Positions 1 to 12,183 of a DNA stretch of 64,000 nt are shown here, in pieces. The stretch is taken from the NCBI RefSeq assembly GCF_033807715.1, contig NC_084607.1, forward strand, positions 14,210,441 through 14,274,440, written 5' to 3'. This DNA comes from Cololabis saira. Its lineage: Eukaryota > Chordata > Actinopteri > Beloniformes > Belonidae. The notes under the pieces are model-generated. The model made no database searches. It saw nothing but the letters and a program-made list of their open reading frames with translations, and was not told where the DNA came from. Within the stretch, counting starts at the first letter, position 1; each line of letters begins with the position of its first letter. Both the position numbers and the translations under genes were made by a program.

Positions 1-3000
1 ATTTGAGGATAAGCCATAAGTCTTGCTAATGACTATTTTTCCCCTCTTATCTCCCCACTTTCTTTTCTTATCGTATATTTCAAACTTATATGACTCTGTT
101 TATGTTCAGTGGTGATAGGACGGTGGATGAAGTTGATGATTGTGTTTACTTTGCTTCGGTTCCAAATTGTTCCAGATACCACCTAATTGAAGCAGATTTA
201 ATGTTAAATGGTAGTTGCAGTAACCAGTCCAGGAATTCATGTTTTGCATTTCTTTGATGTTGATGGTGCAACTTCATAGCCCTCCAGAACTGGACAGCTC
301 TACATGAAACAGTAAGTATGGATGAAACTGTTCTCCTTGTTGTGATTCCCACTCCTCCAGAGGTTATTGTTGCTTAAACTGTCACATCTTGTGTTCAAGT
401 TGTTACAGCGAGAGACCAGACCACATCCTGTCGGCAGTGAGAGACATTGTGAATCATTTCTGGTTTTGTTGCAACCGAGCCTCTTCTGAGGAGCAGTTCA
501 AGGCATGTTTGTGGTAACTGATGTTGTGGTGAACCAAAGCAGTGTTTTGTAGTGTACAGTAATGTGTTAAATTTCTTCAGTGCACCATGTCTGCTACCAA
601 CGCGTGTGGACAACTGATGACCCACTTACGGCAGTCAGGAAACGCCGTGGATAAAACAAGGTACAGTAGTTGTCATCACCTTCAGGTATGCGCTCTGCAG
701 TCCTACATTTATGACCATTACAAGAAAATAAATAAATAAAAATGTTGGAATGACTAGACATGGGATGAATATAGAAACGATTTTCTAATGAGATCATTTT
801 ACGTTGAACTTATTTGATGCTTGGGCAGGAATGTCTGGTTGACAAATCATAGGAGTTACGTCAGTGAAATTATTCATGTCTTTACTGAGAAACGTGCACA
901 CATAAGATGTAGGTATTCAGAATTAAAAACAGATATCGTTTACAACCCCCTTAATACAGTTTTTTTTTTGTCTCGTTCCTTTTTTTTCTGGGGGGTTCTT
1001 GGTCTTGATCCGAGGGTACAGACCCCCAATGTCCCATTCGAACCATGCACTTGAGTGATAGTGTGGATATGATCCCTTCAAAGATTTCAAAGCAATTTTA
1101 ACTTTGTATATGAACAAAATCTGTAAAATAAATAAGTAAAAGGCTTTTTGCTTGTACAGGAATCTCTGTCTGGCTGCTGCCATCTTCTCACAAGTCTGTA
1201 CAAGTCAAGCATTGATGTCCCACAAACTGCCATCAATAGACACAGATGGAGGCCAGTTCATGGACTTAATAATTAAGCAATAATTACTAGATATTTCTGA
1301 TGACACCACTCAGTTGGCCACTTGTTGAAGATATATATGTCAATATTGTCATTGTTTTTCTGCTTTATTTATTTATTTGTTTGTTTGCCGAGTTTTTATC
1401 CGCTTGGGTCGTGATTTTTTTTTTCTAAACATTGTTCCATGCAGGTTTGGATGCCGTCCTGCCAGGTGGATTTCAACGGGTCACTCTGGCACTTTTTTAA
1501 CATTTGTTATGATGAATATCCATGACAACAAAAGGTTGGATGCATGTTTAAGTCTCAAATTTAGCTTCCCAAAAAACAATTTATGATCAGAAAATGACTT
1601 AAAATTAGCAAATGAGGTAGCAGTCAAAGTTATAGAGCAGGAAAAAATGAAAGCAAAAAGGAAGCTATATTTGCAGAATATGTTGTTCAAGACATGCCTG
1701 CAAGAAGCAGGTTCTGGACTCCAACATCTCTCTACATGAATTTTGGATGATACACATGGACTAAAAGACTTCAGATAGTCCTACAGAAGTGGGTTGGAGT
1801 GCTTATTACCAATAGATACCATAATCCTGAGCATGTGACTGTGAAGGATCACCGCTGCAACCCAGATGCTTAATAATTGCTGGAGTTCTCATCCTGCAAA
1901 TACATTTGCTGAAAATACATTTTTAAAACTGTTTTGATTCACATTGTTTTGGTCCCTAATGAGTTAAACATTTCCTTCAAATAAAAGGGCTGGGGTTGTT
2001 GAATTGCTCTAAACCCTATCCAAAGAAATAAAGAGTCAATTTCTGATGTCTAAAATGAACTGATGAAATGAAAATGTTCCATGGGTTGCCTATGAAGTTT
2101 TGGTGTATTTAGCTGCTACCCATGCACCAGAATAAGACTGATCATGAAATTATGCATCAATCGATCCATCTTCTTCATCATTTTCAATATCTTTATCTTT
2201 GCATGAATGTGTGTGTGTAATTCAGTGTTTGCAGGCGGAGTTGCCAAGGGCAACCCATGCTATAATTGAGCACTCTGAGCTTCAAAACTCAAACGTCTAT
2301 ACTTTTTCTTCAGCAAGGCTCCAAATTTCCATCTTAAATTTATTCAAGTGGTGCCCTGCTTTGTGAAGCTGAAGCGATTTTCCATGCATTTCAGAGCTGA
2401 AACCACTGTTGTCACAAGTACTGAAGTAGCTCTAATAGTTATTACAAAGTCCAAAACAGCAGGGCTAAAACAATTTCAGAAACAATCTTCTGTCACACAC
2501 AGTTCCAGTAATTTCAGATCGGCCGTTCCTGCCATTTTCCCAGGCCAGAGTCAGTAGCAGAAGTAATCATTTTCATCTAGCGCTGCTTCCGGAGTCAGGA
2601 ACTTCCCCTTTAACCACCTCAGGAGAGGAAAAGCATCCGCTCATAAATCTTGACTCGGTTCTCTCGTCTGAGCTGTGATGTGTGATTTCCCATCCCTGCT
2701 GGCCCGCTGCATTCTCTTAGACTGCCTTTCCTCACACAACACTGACTGATGTTTTCACTCCAAGATTTTAATCTGCTTGTCATCTGCAAAAGAAAAGTGT
2801 TACAGACTCACAATTAAATCCAAGAAGCAAAAAAGGTCCAATATATTACAGTAAGGACGTTCTGTTATTTAAAGCCACATCTTACTAATTACTGATTCAT
2901 GTTCATGTGAGACCATAATTAATGAACATTAGTGTCTTCATGGGAGATATTGTGCGATATTTATGAGTTTCACTTTAAAATGCTGACAGTTAAAACCTTA

Positions 3001-3490
3001 TAACTAAGTAAAAATCACTCTGTGACAGATCAACATGTTGAAAATGAAGACTATGTCTACATAATTCATGTGTTTAATTACATTGGCAGAAAAATCACGT
3101 CAAGTCCCAAAACTGTTTTTATGATAATATGCAGCAATGCAGTTGCAACTGAATGACATTAACCCAGTAGATTTTCCTCTTGTGCTTCCTTCATTCCCAC
3201 AACATGGCAGCTCCAACTCTCACAACAACTTGATTTACTGTCACTTCATTGCACTCACCTGAATTTTTATGCATTAAAAAAGAAAGAAAAAAATGATTGT
3301 CTCATTTTCAGTCTTTCCCATTTTACCCAACCAGACTGGATATCAAAGGGATTCACAGGATTTACACTATTGCTCATGAAGATGGGATAGTTTTGTTTTC
3401 CGTAACATTCCTGTTTTTAGTTAAATTAATTTCTTGAGAAGATGTCAAAGTGTTTTATTTCACTTAATGGCTGACATGGCTGACATCATG
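1..3490. other. No gene recognised; unassigned sequence
   Basis: Both strands carry only short open frames (under 90 codons) with no family motif I recognise. The stretch is AT-rich with simple runs: T-rich near 960-985 and 1410-1425, TTTA/TTTG repeats near 1363-1385, and a short TG run near 2208. No exon-like block with clear splice sites stood out. Old, unrecognisable repeats are possible. Confidence 0.5.
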
Positions 3491-4110
3491 TAAACATGTT
3501 ACATGATGTTTTTTAATTCGGAATTAATTATTTTGAATTAAATAATTCAGAATTAAAGTATTTTCCTTTGAGTTTACATGGAAATAATTCCGAATTGAGG
3601 TTTACATGGAAAACACGTTTGATCGGCTTTATCCAATTCTGCTTAAGGTCTGGGGGTTGGGAAGGGTGATTGGATAGGGGGGAGTTACCGGAAGTTACGT
3701 CTACCGGAAGAAAAACAAACTTAGCTGCTTAGTTGCTACAACTTTGAAAAGCTCACAATGCTTATGTTTCCTGCCATCTGCTCTTATTATTTCCAGGTCC
3801 TCCAAGCTATTTATTAAACAAATCGTCTCTGCTCTTGACCACCGTTTACTGCGTGCTGCCATCTTGAAACTTTGTTTCGAAAACAAGCCCAACACGGGAT
3901 ATACAGTAGCGTCATCGCGACAGGCGGGCAAGGGAACAAGCAGCGCAGAAAGACGGAATAAACCAGCCATTTACTTCGGAATTAAGTTTAATTCGGAATG
4001 GCCATTTTCATTCGAAATTAGGTGTTTACATGGTAATTTGTAACAATTTTAAATCGGATTTAATTTTAATTCTGAATTAAAGAGGAATTCAACTTACCAT
4101 GTAAATGCAT
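3491..4110. mobile_element. Harbinger-like DNA element (decayed)
   Basis: Both edges carry blocks related to AATTCGGAATTAA together with the motif TTTACATGG, arranged as inverted repeats (roughly 3491-3615 and 3975-4110). The middle encodes a Myb/SANT-like fragment on the minus strand. Short inverted ends plus a Myb-like second protein are typical of the PIF/Harbinger superfamily. No DDE transposase is visible, so this is non-autonomous or internally deleted. Exact termini and target duplication were not resolved. Confidence 0.5.
3701..3970 (-). pseudogene. Myb/SANT-like DNA-binding fragment of a transposon
   Basis: The 89-codon frame holds a stretch from about residue 43 to 80 with the Myb/SANT-like pattern: RW near the start, then AET, a hydrophobic LINSLEDLEII helix and a basic DGRKHKH turn. 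In Harbinger elements such a protein binds the transposon ends and partners the transposase. The third helix, expected to contain a further Trp, is missing: the frame ends soon after VVATKQL, either at an old splice donor or by decay. The Met at residue 37, just before the domain, is a likelier natural start than the first Met. Not a host gene in my reading. Confidence 0.45.
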
Positions 4111-4112
4111 AG

Positions 4113-4504
4113 ATTGTATATTAGTGGTTTGTTGGAAGCAAAAACATCTCCCTGGTCTCCCCTCAGCCTGCCAAAGAAGGTGACGTCATGACAGGAGCGA
4201 TGCGTGAAACCACGGCCACAACTAACTCAGCCGGCCGGAGCTTCCGCCATTTTTTCGTGATCGGTGTATCGCGTCATTCGTGTCATCGCATCATCGCGTC
4301 AGGCAGCCAATCAGCACAGTGTCTCATTATCATAGCCGCCCGCCCACTCAGAATCCCTCATAGAGAAGGAGGTTAGAAACGGGGAAGATAAAGACATGGC
4401 TTAGAGACTGAATTTCTAATTTATTTAGCATAAACAAAAAAGCTTGTTTTTAAGACATTCAAGGCCTGTTTAAAATAGGTATTACATGCCATAATAGGTC
4501 CCCT
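4113..4504 (-). mobile_element. TTAA-flanked DNA element, 5'-truncated copy
   Basis: The right end reads CATAATAGGTCCCCT followed by TTAA (4505-4508). Its reverse complement closely matches the left part of the element at 18558-19971 for over 150 bp, including the tract around GGCCTTGAATG and the stretch before TATGATAATGAG. TTAA duplications with ends starting AGGGG fit Kolobok-like or piggyBac-like elements; I cannot choose between them. The matching opposite end is absent; the copy abuts the Harbinger-like element. Confidence 0.6.
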
Positions 4505-4508
4505 TTAA

Positions 4509-5865
4509 GTATTTTCTTTTCCAAATGTTTAAACAAAATTTTAGTGTTAGAGCCACTTCAGCTACGTTGTAGTCAAAAAAAAAAAAGTTCATATTATTCA
4601 GGGTTGGTTTATCTAAAAGATTGGACTATAGGGCTTGGGAACACCTACTGCATTGTGGGGTGGAGCTGGATAGTAAACTCAAGTCAAGCGAAGATGAGTC
4701 AGAAGAAGCAAAATGTATGAGGAAACAGAAAAGTAGCAATTAAGAGATGGACTTACTGAAACACGTTATTAACTGAAGCGCAACAGAATTATTTGGAGAA
4801 GATCCACCACAAACAGGAGGTGAGTCCAGCCCTACCAACGTCCCCTTCAAGTTCCAGTCTGCTATTTCATCCCGTCATCACCAAGTGCGCAAACACTACA
4901 AGCATAAATGCAGCAACCATCTTGGATCTTTACATGTTTATCTCCTCCATATGGTTTCCTGCACTTCTTTTGATGTCATTGTTTTAATGCCGCTTTTTTT
5001 CCTGCCACACACTCATCTGCATTCTTAATATGATTTTGTCACTTTTCTTTAAAAAATAAATAAATATAAACACACACACACTCCAGAAATTTTCAGGGCT
5101 CTCTTTCACCTTTATGTTTATTTCACAACCTTGATCTGTTTTAAACCAGTATATGCAAACAAAATGCTTCTGAACAAAGCAAACACAGATCTGACATTGC
5201 ACAGTCACTCTGGAGAGGAAGATGTGACATTCATGATGCGGCTGTCATAATTCTCGCTCTTCCAGACCAGTGTCCTGTAAACGTTTGATCCTTCCTGACA
5301 GTTAACAAGCCGCATTTGGTCTGTATGCACTTTGAACCAAGTATGGCACATTAACTATTGAGGATGATCAGACAGAGGATCACAAACTTTAAAGACACCC
5401 GCCCTCTGGGGGAAACCACTGACTGTCTAGGCTGCAGACCAAAACAGAAGATAATCTTGACGCCTTGAGCTCCACAGGCTCGAAAAGAGCTGTTAAACTG
5501 ATCCACTGTCAACTGGAATAGGAGTAGAAGGATGAGCAAAAACATCGTCATTACTGATGGCCTTGAAATAGTTAAGAGACTGTTATCTTTTATTTTCTTT
5601 TATTACATTGTTCCTCAAATAATTACTTAAATGAAGAAAAAAGTCTGACGTGTTTTAAATATATCCTCATCTTTTAAGATTCAACTGATTACAAGAAATT
5701 GAGCAAGAATGCCATAACAGGGGACCCGTGAAGGTCAAAAAATCAAATACAACATAAAAGCAAACACGTTTGTTTAATGGTTGGGATTCCTGAAGTTACA
5801 CAGTAGATGTTTGTCATGTGTAATAGGAGTGCTAAACCTGTGGTAGTAAAACTTTGAGTGGGTGT
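4509..5865. other. No gene recognised
   Basis: Only short frames without family motifs. Contains a short CA run near 5070 and A-rich runs near 4577. Nothing else identifiable. Confidence 0.5.
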
Positions 5866-5867
5866 GT

Positions 5868-6580
5868 GACCCGGTCAGGGCCGTCCTTTGTCACTGATTC
5901 TGTTCTTAAGTTTTATGGACATAATTTCAAGGTGCAGCCAATGGGATAGAGGAGGTCTAGTCTAGTCATCTCTCTTGTTGGCTCTTGGGATCGGTTTCCA
6001 GCAGATTGGGAAGCAGTGGAGACGAGAATCAGCACCTCCAAATCTGACATGATTCTCATTCAGAAAAGTGTGGAATGTCATCTCAAGGTTGGGAATAAGG
6101 TGCTGCATCAAGTCCTGGGTTTAAATATCGTGGGTTCTTCCTCACACGGGACTGAAGAGTTGGATCGGTGTGGCTTCTGCAGATATTTAGACTCTGTACT
6201 GGTCCGTTGTGGTAAAGAAAGAACTGAGCCAAAAGTCAAGACTCTCTGATTATCAGTCGATTGATTAGTTCCTGCCCTCACCTATGGTCGGCCACTGTAG
6301 ACAATAGCGAGATCACATATGAAAGCAGCTGAAAAGAGTTTCCTTCACAGAGTTGCTGGAGCGTTATTCAGAGATAGGCTTCCATTAAGGGAGCGACTCA
6401 GAGTAGAGAGGAGAGGAGCTAGCTGAGGGTGTTTAGACATCGAGTTAGGATGCCTCCTGGAAACCTCTGGGAGGTGTTTCAAGCATGTCCAACAAGCAGA
6501 GGCAGCTGGATTGGGATTAGGGGGTGTGGGGGAGGGACATCTGGACCTCTCTGTTCCCACTACCTGAACTGGAATAAGCA
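5868..6580 (+). pseudogene. Rex3-like LINE, degraded 3' reverse transcriptase fragment
   Basis: The order of blocks matches the Rex3 copy at 24110-25410: the GCC/GTCCTTTGTCACTG block where that copy has its QGC-LSP motif, then ISTSKSD (near 6030), a track aligning with the region after it, the block equivalent to YVPTLTYG (near 6265-6290), and a tail of MPPG-type codons near 6450. Frames shift repeatedly and stops interrupt it. The FADD catalytic segment is deleted. Rex3 belongs to the RTE clade of non-LTR retrotransposons and is typically 5'-truncated, as here. Confidence 0.7.
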
Positions 6581-6589
6581 GGGTGGATG

Positions 6590-8200
6590 GCTTTTATGAT
6601 CATTTATTTGAGGGATGTGGTTCGGGGAAAAAAAAAAGGTAAGTGCATTTTTTTTAACGGCATAAACCAGAACATGTCCATTTTTAGGGGGAGCAGGACA
6701 TGTTCTGCTACAAATAAGCCTGAGCACATTCTGTACAGTGTTTCTTGCAGAGAACTGAGTTTGCAGTGACCTCTTTGATCAGGGTGATCACTTCCAATCA
6801 AGCAGAGGAGAAATCCTACAACAAAGCTTTTCCTGAAGAAAAATACAGTTCCACGAACAGAGAAACCTGCTTCAGGCGCAGTGGGTGTAATTTTTACCAT
6901 GTTTACAGGTAAGATAGGGCTTTTATAGCATCATGTATCACGTATAAACAGATACAGTACATTTCTCTCTGAATAATTTTATGAAGATATTCCCAGCTCT
7001 ATTAATTATTTATAGCACACACTAAACCTGGGTAAACAAGTCCCGGTCTTGAACGTTTTAAAAATGTGTAAAACCAGTAAAATGACAGGTAAATGTTTTT
7101 GTATGAACACACAGCCATATATCTATTGATTTTCATTTAGAAGCAAGTGAGAGAAAGCCTGCAGCAACCATGCCATAAACGCTTTCAAATGGATTCCTAT
7201 AAAGCATACAGATGTTGGAGCATATGGAGACAGTCACAGGAATATATGCATATAAACATGAGTGGTTTGAGTGATTTTTGTTTGCACATTACAGGGATCA
7301 TGAGATAATAAATGTGTTGTTCAACCCATTCGATTTAATTGATCAAAGAGAAGAATTGGAAAAAAAAAATCCTGTCATTGGGAAATTAAAGTTTAGTGCA
7401 CAATCTAGTATATGACATAAGCTCTGAAATGAATGAAAGCCAGCCGTTTCCAAGAGAAAAGGGTATTTAAAATAAATAAAAAGAAGAAAGAAAAAAAAGA
7501 ACTCACTGAATTAACATATTTGTTTGCTATTAACATTTAGTGACAACTGTGATAACATAAACTAACTGAACATCAATTAAAGGCCTGTCAAAATGCTGCA
7601 ATCTTACCATATTAGCTTGAATTTCTTCATAATATGTTTATTACAGTATGATTAGTCACCTTTTCTTTACCTGATACCCAAGTTACATCAATGCTGCTGA
7701 GCTGCTGCTTTAACTCCTACATTACTTACAGAAACACAACACAATCAGCTGCTGAAAATACTGAATAAAGCACCAGTTTTACACTGTATACTGTACCACT
7801 GCAACAATTATACACATTGTTTAGATTAATGATAAATTAATAGACTAATTTTTTAACAAGGATTAAATTGGAAGTCATTCCCGGACAAAGGACGGTAATC
7901 AGCCATTAGTCTTGCTTGTAAAAAGCTGTGGTCTATAATCCTGTGAGGATGAATAAATCCATATTTCTGTGGTTGATTCAGTCTGACTGCTTAAATTTGA
8001 AGTACCATTTGATGAGGAAACCTATTCTGAGAACTCCAAGTTCCTGTCAGCAGGAAAAACAACATATAATTTTCCATTACAGACATAATTTCATGCACAT
8101 GAATGACTGCTGATGATAGTTCTGTCCGTTGATAGTTCACTTCTTCAAAACAACAAAAACAACATTGTTCCTCAGCCGGTCACATGTCAGAACCCTACAT
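6590..8200. other. No gene recognised
   Basis: AT-rich sequence with A-tracts (about 6626, 7358, 7480-7500). Frames are short and without motifs. No repeat family recognised. Confidence 0.5.
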
Positions 8201-8204
8201 TGCC

Positions 8205-8335
8205 TCCGTTAGATAGATGGGGAGGGTTGCGTCCGGGAGGGCCTCCAGCATAAAACCGCTGCCGACTCAATATGTGGAACATGATGACCTGCTGTCATGG
8301 CCCCCTGACAAACAGAGACAGCCAAAATAAGTTGC
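8205..8335 (+). mobile_element. RTE-type LINE 3'-end fragment
   Basis: The run GGGTTGCGTCCGGGAGGGCC, then a CAGCATAAAACC block, then ATGATGACCTGCTGTCATGG, resembles a recurrent fish LINE tail I associate with Expander/RTE-type elements. No coding sequence remains. Assignment is from memory of the motif order and should be treated as tentative. Confidence 0.45.
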
Positions 8336-8449
8336 AAATAGCTTAAAATGAGCTTTATGATTTGTATTTGTGAAAATTAAACTTCATCAACACCCTGCTC
8401 TTAGTAAGATCAACGCTAGGCAGTGAGAAGTGTGTATTCTTTACATGAA

Positions 8450-10320
8450 CAACTTGTTTTATAAGGGTCAAATTATGAATCTGCATCAAGCAAAGTAAAC
8501 AGCTAATAAGACTCCTGAAACTGTTAGTGGCATTAACGAAACCTGGACAATCTTGTTCAGAGATCATTTAAAGGTTTGGTGAAATCTAATTGAACAACAT
8601 CAACAGTAGAATTCATAGGAATGTTTAAAAGGAGAAAGTACGAGCGATTTCAAACTCACATTCCAAAGAGAATTCAAGGTAAAGGCACAAAGCAGCTGTG
8701 TAGCCTAAAGAAAGCTACTTATCAGTGACGATAATCGGAAAATGAAGCTTCAATTTCAAAGGAGCACAAACAGTGGACTCTAGTAACGGAAAAATATCAT
8801 AATCATCAGATAAGTCCTGATTTAACCTGTTCCAGAAAGATGGGTGCATCGTTAATGCACCCATCATGCCTAGCTTCTTCCGTGCAAACCTCTGGGAACG
8901 CTTTGTTGACAAGTTTGACAAGTCTTGGTTGAGCAACTTTTTCTTCTTCTATGACGGTAAGAGCATATTCCTAAATGACAAACCTAAGATTAATCTGAGT
9001 GAAACCGTGGAAGAAAGTTAAGTAGCAAGGATAACATCTTTTTTTTAACATGTGTATGGGCCAACACAGAGTCCAGACCTTAAGTGCTTGAGAATCTTTA
9101 TTGACAACTAGGGGTGTAACAATATATCGTGCCACGAAATTTCGCAATACAAAAACGCCACGAAACGTGTCGTGGAGGTGACAAAGTGTATCGCGATATT
9201 GGTTTATTAATATTAATCTATTGTGTTAACTAGTAACGCGCATCCGACCGCGCGTGGCAACCGCGCCTCGACCCGCGGACCAAAATCTTACTCCACTCAG
9301 AGGAAACTAGTACCTTTTTGCGGTCCCGATCACGGGACTCTAGCAGGGTTTTGAGCTCTGAACTTTTAAGTCTGGTGTAGAGTTAAGCCTTATCTTATTA
9401 AATTAAACCTTTTTTCGGGTCGTGAGTAGGATAAACACGGGAAAACTTCTTCCGAGTTGGAGTGTACTTTAATGTCCGCTCAACAGCGTAGGATTTTAGA
9501 ACATCAACACCTAGTGCTGTATCACTCCGCCCAATCTAAAACATACAATATTTACAACTACAGATAAACTGACTAGTGTCATTATAGTCCCTGATTTACA
9601 GAATATAAAGAATATATTTATAAAATAATGAACCCTGAATTACCAAAATAACCTTCTTAACAAAAATAAATCTCCTCTTACACTTATAAGGTGAGCATGA
9701 ATCAATCTTTTTCATGATGTAAAATTGTATGTATTTATTTACTTTTATTTATTTATTTAAGTTTAGTTGTTAAATTTCTGGAAAAGAAAAAAGTCAAATC
9801 ATACATGAGAGAAACTATTCAGTTTGTGGCAAAATATTTTTACTTGTATGAAACTGAAGATGCATAATGCAAACCTGACATTTACTTTTAGTTCAGTTTG
9901 TGGAAAATGGTTGGCCTGGCTTTCTCTTTAAACTTAAACAGTTATAAAGCATTACAAACTGTAACAATAGGGCAAATGCACAGCATTGTTTTGTATTTTG
10001 TGTCTTTCAAATAAAATACAATTTTTTTCCAGTCATATGTTCCTCATGCAAGGTTGTTAAAAAAATACTGCTATAATATCGTATCGTATCGTATCGTATC
10101 GTATCGTTATCGTGACCTCAATATTGTGTATCGTACCGTATCGTGAGATTAGTGTATCGTTACACCCCTATTGACAACGTTCCTATTATCAGTACAAGAT
10201 CTTAGGGAAAAGTTAACGCAACTCTGAGCAGAAGAAAACCATTTGATATGGTGTAATCTTATCAAAACAATGCCATGTTAAAAGCAGAAACTGGTCCAAC
10301 AACATATTTGGCGGTGCATC
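8450..10320 (+). pseudogene. Tc1-like transposase pseudogene, split by a hAT insertion
   Basis: The sequence follows the order of a fish Tc1-like transposase gene: helix-turn-helix region near 8470-8560, the TTTGGTGAAATC block at 8576, the stretch encoding a degraded W-S-D segment (Asp codon 8809-8811, with a TGA stop at 8818-8820), the block CACCCATCATGCCTAG near 8858, and the CAGAGTCCAGACCTTAA block at 9067. After the inserted hAT element (9109-10170) the gene resumes with ACAAGATCTTAGGGAAAAGT and ends near 10320. An internal deletion removes much of the part between 8880 and 8940. Tc1 transposases cut and paste DNA into TA sites; this copy cannot be active. Confidence 0.85.
9109..10170. 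mobile_element. Non-autonomous hAT element, intact ends, 8-bp target duplication
   Basis: Ends are TAGGGGTGTAAC and, inverted, GTTACACCCCTA. The flanks carry a perfect 8-bp duplication, TTGACAAC, at 9101-9108 and 10171-10178, the signature of hAT transposition. The 1062-bp interior has no transposase. Subterminal sequence is rich in CGATA/TATCG repeats (10078-10107 is a run of ATCGT), probably transposase binding sites in the family. Related copies lie at 21323-24020 and 48899-49945, in the opposite orientation. It sits inside a Tc1 pseudogene, so it is the younger of the two. Confidence 0.9.
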
Positions 10321-11090
10321 CAGGCAGCATATCTTTTAAAGGAACGCTCATCTTTCTAGTCTGAAGGACATTTAATTCCAGTTGTCACTTCTCCGTCATT
10401 GGATCAAGGCGCAGACCATCTGGTCAAGGGCTTCACCAACTGATGCATTATTTTTCAAATCAATATCTCCACATCCCAGACAGTCCTGCTTAGAAACAAG
10501 ACTAATTTCGTTATCAATCCATGCAGGTAATGATCTCATTAATTCACTGTTGATTCATTTTCAGCTGAGTGGATATTAACCTTTTGCCAGTAATCATTAA
10601 TTCTCTGTGCGAGAGGTGTGGTATGTTGTGATTGGAGCTGCATAAACAAAAACAATTCATAGGCTCTGCACAGCAGAGGTCCTTCTTGATGTCCAGCTGA
10701 CTTCTTTCACTCAAATGATCAATTTATAGATCCCACTGCACTTCAACCACCGGAGCTGCTAATCGCTCACCTCACACGGGAAAAGTTCTGGCCCAGAAGT
10801 GACAAGGGGAATTATTTGGGCTACTTTGTCCAGCCGTGCGTGCATTTTTAGGCTGATTATCATGCTCTGAATATAACTGTGTAGGTAGGCATTTCCTTTC
10901 CAGCACCTGGTCACCACAACCTAGTTAGCCTCAAAGTTTAACCTCATTTCTCAAAAAGTTTGGATGTCAAATAGAATAAAAACTAAATTTAGGATCAAAC
11001 TGGTGTCTTGCACAATGACAACAAGATCAGACTGAGAAATTAGATTATCTTTGGAAATATGCAGCATTTATTTAAAAATAAGATCATATT
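10321..11090. other. No gene recognised
   Basis: Unassigned sequence; the longest frame is 65 codons without a motif. No repeat recognised. Confidence 0.5.
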
Positions 11091-11094
11091 GTGG

Positions 11095-11395
11095 AAAGAT
11101 GACAGTATGAAACGTTGAAAAAATTAAATAAAAATAGTGCCTGAACTGTGAAGCAGCAAAATCGTGTATTAAAGAAGCTGGGGAAAACCTTTTGTCTCCA
11201 AATCTGTGGCGACTGCTCTCCTCGCTTCCCAAACAGTGTGGTTGAAAGCAGGGTAGATGCAACACAGTGATAAAGAAGCTGCTGTCACACATGCTTTGAA
11301 ATGTGTTCCTGCCATTAAATTCAAAATGAGCACATATTCTTCAAAAGCAATAAAAAAGAAACCAGTTTTAACATCTGATATGTTGTGACACTTTC
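11095..11395 (+). pseudogene. Tc1-like transposase, 3' end only
   Basis: Matches the C-terminal coding end and 3' flank of a common fish Tc1-like family: the blocks CTCCTCGCTTCCCAAAC, ATGCAACACAGTGATAAA (stop codon TAA in the expected place near 11271) and ATTAAATTCAAAATGAGCAC follow in the expected order. Several substitutions break the reading frame. This family is different from that of the 8450-10320 copy, and similar to those at 41860-42700 and 61855-62320. Confidence 0.75.
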
Positions 11396-11423
11396 TGCAG
11401 GGAAAGTGTCACAACATATCAGA
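11374..11423. repeat. Perfect 21-bp inverted repeat with 8-nt spacer
   Basis: The arm at 11374-11394 (TCTGATATGTTGTGACAC plus TTT) is the exact reverse complement of 11403-11423, separated by CTGCAGGG. The left arm lies in the Tc1 3' flank. It would form a 21-bp hairpin in RNA or extruded DNA. A perfect stem beside a diverged transposon suggests a recent local inverted duplication. Confidence 0.9.
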
Positions 11424-11934
11424 CTCACGAAAAGTATTTAGTCATTTAATTTTTGTGCTGTTAGTTTCTATATGTGAAGAGGATTGATATGATTTGATCC
11501 TGGACTTCTTTTTTGATGAAATCTTTCTCATCTTTCTTGAACTATACACATGGAGCGACTGTTTTGGGACGTAGGGAATATACTTGACTTATCTTAAAGG
11601 TAAAAGACCCGTGAAGTGCTGTTATATTTCTATCCAAATAAATAGTGTATCCAGTCATGACGCTGTATGGTGCAAACTTTATTTTGTGGTCTCAAGTAAG
11701 TACAGTACATACAAGGTGGGGATCGCCTTCATTGGTCATATTCTTACATGAACTAAAGGAGCAGTGAATGTTCATGAGAAGGACAGCTACCGGTGTCATG
11801 ATGCCTCCAGCCACAGAGATACAGCGAGTGTCGTGTTAAGATTGATATGGATACCACATTTACCTCTAAAGCATGAAACATCCCTCAGTTGTGTTGCTAT
11901 AAACCTACACTGCTTTGAGAACCTCCCATGATGC
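11424..11934. other. No gene recognised
   Basis: Unassigned AT-rich sequence without identifiable motifs. Confidence 0.5.
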
Positions 11935-12183
11935 TCTCTGTTGTCTTCTACTCCAACTCTATCAACGACACTGTTGTTGTTGTTATTAACCTGTGCACCT
12001 TCTTCCCAGCAGGTGTTCCTGGTCCATTGTTGATGCTGTTCTCTTCTGTTTCCTGTCCTTCTCAACCCCCAACTGGTTGAGGCAGATAACCGGATGGGGG
12101 ATTGTATCGAAGAAAACTTTTGCTGCACTCTGTAGGTTTCCTCAGCAAAGCAATAACAACTAGAAAATTTCAGGAAATTTTGA

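Noticed and set aside
9109..10170. CGATA/ATCGT run as an independent microsatellite
   Set aside because: The same pentamer repeats occur at the same place in the other hAT copies, so they are part of the element.
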